NCBI GenBank assembly: GCA_900770405.1 | Contig: CAAGKL010000385.1 | Location: 1-9,216 of the forward strand | Source: Clostridia bacterium | GTDB lineage: Bacteria > Bacillota > Clostridia > UBA1381 | DNA: 9,216 nucleotides | Direction: 5' to 3' | Shown here: one piece after another, positions 7,931 through 9,216 of the stretch | Layout: the number at the start of each line of letters is the position of its first letter | Position numbering within the stretch: the stretch's first letter is position 1 | The notes under the pieces: model-generated | The model's input: the letters and a program-made list of their open reading frames with translations, nothing else | What the model was told of the DNA's origin: nothing | The model's database searches: none | Position numbers and translations under genes: made by a program

Positions 7931-8607
7931 GAAATAATGTATTAAGAAAAGTGATCATCGGCATTGTGGCGTGTATAACCCTGTTCGCCTTGTTTGTGGT
8001 TTATCTCGCATATAACTGGGATGTCAAAGAACGCGATAGGTACTATGTTACTGCAACTGATGGAAAGAAGTTTAAAATGTCCTATAAACTTATATATGCA
8101 CCGGATCCACAGTGCCGTATATGGTTAAATTACAGAGGGGATAAATCGCAGATTGTTATAAGTGGTGAACAGACAAGCAAGGATGTCGATATGTTTTTTT
8201 TGTACGAAAATGATGATTTCTCATATTACAGGATTTTGTATGGCGCGGGTAACCCCGAGACAATCGACAAAACATTGGCGATATTAAGTAAAAAGGAGCG
8301 TGTCATTATACTTCCTATTTCCGATGCTCTATCGTATGTTAAATGTACGAGTGAGGGAAAAGTGATTCGTGGTGTGGCGATAAATGAGGTTATCCCGCTT
8401 GCTGAATATGAAATACTCGCCAACAAAAATGCGGATTATATTATGTTGTATGCTGATTATGTTTATAACAGCAACGGCAGGCAGTTGATTGAAGTGCTGA
8501 AAAGTTTCGTTGAAAATCCGGATTCTGTGAAATCAGAGTATTATACAAAAGAGGAAATACTTGCAAAGTGCGACGAACTTCTTCAGAAATACGGAGATGT
8601 GCAGTAA
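7927..8607 (+). CDS. Single-pass membrane protein, candidate immunity protein 2
   Basis: 226 aa. The ATG at 7927 overlaps the TAA of the previous gene, and GGAG 10 nt upstream is a usable ribosome binding site, so translation is probably coupled. One hydrophobic helix spans about residues 8-29 with no lipobox. The outer domain has VTATDGKKFKMSYKL near 41, an ISGEQTSKDVDMFFLY segment around 78, IPLAEYEI, a DYIMLYADYVY motif, and the ending FVENPDSVK then KEEILAKCDELLQKYGDVQ, identical to gene 1 at the last 19 residues except Asp for Asn. It is clearly paralogous to its neighbours, but the middle is the most divergent of the three: the GRG..DIQIEYL motif of genes 1 and 3 is lost. It may recognise a different toxin variant or be an orphan immunity gene. 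Function is inferred from context only. Confidence 0.83.
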   Translation: MRNNVLRKVIIGIVACITLFALFVVYLAYNWDVKERDRYYVTATDGKKFKMSYKLIYAPDPQCRIWLNYRGDKSQIVISGEQTSKDVDMFFLYENDDFSYYRILYGAGNPETIDKTLAILSKKERVIILPISDALSYVKCTSEGKVIRGVAINEVIPLAEYEILANKNADYIMLYADYVYNSNGRQLIEVLKSFVENPDSVKSEYYTKEEILAKCDELLQKYGDVQ

Positions 8608-8610
8608 TGA
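8548..8610 (+). repeat. 63-nt direct repeat, copy 2 (end of immunity candidate 2 / start of 3)
   Basis: Second copy of the 7868-7930 repeat, offset 680 nt. It again spans the last 20 codons, the GGAG at 8593-8596, the TAATG overlap and the next ATG. A third copy would be expected at the end of the gene that runs off the window. Confidence 0.9.
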
Positions 8611-9216
8611 AAAAGAAAAAATTATTATTAATTATACCGGCAGCATTGCTTATAATTGTATTTTTTGCTCTTTTTCTTCTTTATCGTATAAGTGATCCTG
8701 TTATCGATAAAAGTAGATTTTATGTGATTGCTGATGATGGCGCAAGATTTAAAATTGTGTATAGACTTCTCAATATTCCGGATGAGTCATATGATATTTT
8801 AATCAAAGGAAAATCAGGAGATAGTACATACATATTTAGTGGTGACGGACGTGGAAGCCAAGATATTCAAATTGAATATCTTGGCGAAAGCGGAGACTAC
8901 AGATACTATAATGCAATAATGCGGGATGATTATAGTGAGATGGATCCGGAACGTATTTTTGTTTGTACCCGAAAAGAAAAGTTAAGAATAAGGACAGACG
9001 GATCCTACATAGAAAGCTACTCGGATCTTGTATTGTTTCGCCCCTATAAAGATGAAAACAGATACAAAGTATTTCTGCCGCTTGCAAAAATACAAATCTT
9101 GAGGAAATACGGGGATTATGTTATTGATTATGCTGATATTCTGATACAGGAGGGAAATACAGAGATATTGGATCAGATAAGGTATTTTGTTGATAATCCC
9201 GACGATTTTAAGTATG
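8607..9216 (+). CDS. Single-pass membrane protein, candidate immunity protein 3, 3'-truncated by the window
   Basis: At least 203 residues, open to the window edge in frame with the ATG at 8607, which overlaps the preceding TAA. The start MKKKK is followed by a strong hydrophobic helix at about residues 6-26 and no lipobox. The outer domain has FYVIADDGARFKIVYRLLNIP near 40, SGDGRGSQDIQIEYL from residue 78, a DYRYY element, LPLAKIQIL, GDYVIDYADILI and FVDNPDDFK. It aligns along its whole visible length with the two genes before it and is closest to gene 1 in the central motif, including an 18-nt identical DNA stretch (7520-7537 and 8862-8879). The missing end should be roughly 20 residues if its length matches its paralogs. 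A membrane-anchored immunity role is inferred from position and paralogy. Confidence 0.82.
   Translation, partial: MKKKKLLLIIPAALLIIVFFALFLLYRISDPVIDKSRFYVIADDGARFKIVYRLLNIPDESYDILIKGKSGDSTYIFSGDGRGSQDIQIEYLGESGDYRYYNAIMRDDYSEMDPERIFVCTRKEKLRIRTDGSYIESYSDLVLFRPYKDENRYKVFLPLAKIQILRKYGDYVIDYADILIQEGNTEILDQIRYFVDNPDDFKY

Overview
The window reads as one polymorphic-toxin locus on the + strand, with no gap between genes longer than 11 nt. About 79% of it (3-7250) is the 3' portion of a very large RHS/YD-repeat protein gene whose start lies upstream of the window. The rest holds three tandem, mutually related small genes (7262-7927, 7927-8607, and 8607 to beyond the window end). Each encodes a protein with one N-terminal membrane helix and an extracytoplasmic domain.

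Layout of the large protein, numbering residues from the first in-frame codon at nt 3: a PPC-like beta-sandwich (about 1-107); a DUF6531-like entry segment (about 127-190) with the RTYNS and FGRGW signatures; a long YD-repeat shell (about 260-1900); an RHS-associated core (1904-2009) ending in DPTGR; and a 406-residue variable C-terminal tip (2010-2415). The tip has the position and composition expected of the toxin. I do not recognise its fold, but it carries three compact motif blocks that look like a conserved, possibly enzymatic, domain.

The three downstream genes sit where immunity genes sit in RHS/WapA-type systems. The first begins 11 nt after the rhs stop behind a good Shine-Dalgarno sequence. 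The next two are coupled through TAATG stop/start overlaps. They are homologous to one another, and the last 63 nt of genes 1 and 2, including the start of the next gene, are almost identical at DNA level. This suggests recent duplication or gene conversion in an expanding immunity array. Because the immunity candidates are membrane-anchored with the domain outside, the toxin probably acts at the cell surface, envelope or membrane. That is an inference.

Organism: the sequence suggests a low-to-mid GC Gram-positive bacterium, probably a gut Clostridia/Firmicutes member. The reasons are the Firmicutes-style YD core, the AGGTG-type ribosome binding site, the lysine-rich signal-anchor starts and the absence of any visible T6SS genes. 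GC in sampled 60-nt lines is about 48% in the YD shell and drops to about 25-33% in parts of the tip and in the small genes. This is a typical modular toxin/immunity signature. No tRNA, rRNA, CRISPR array, insertion sequence or convincing terminator was seen.
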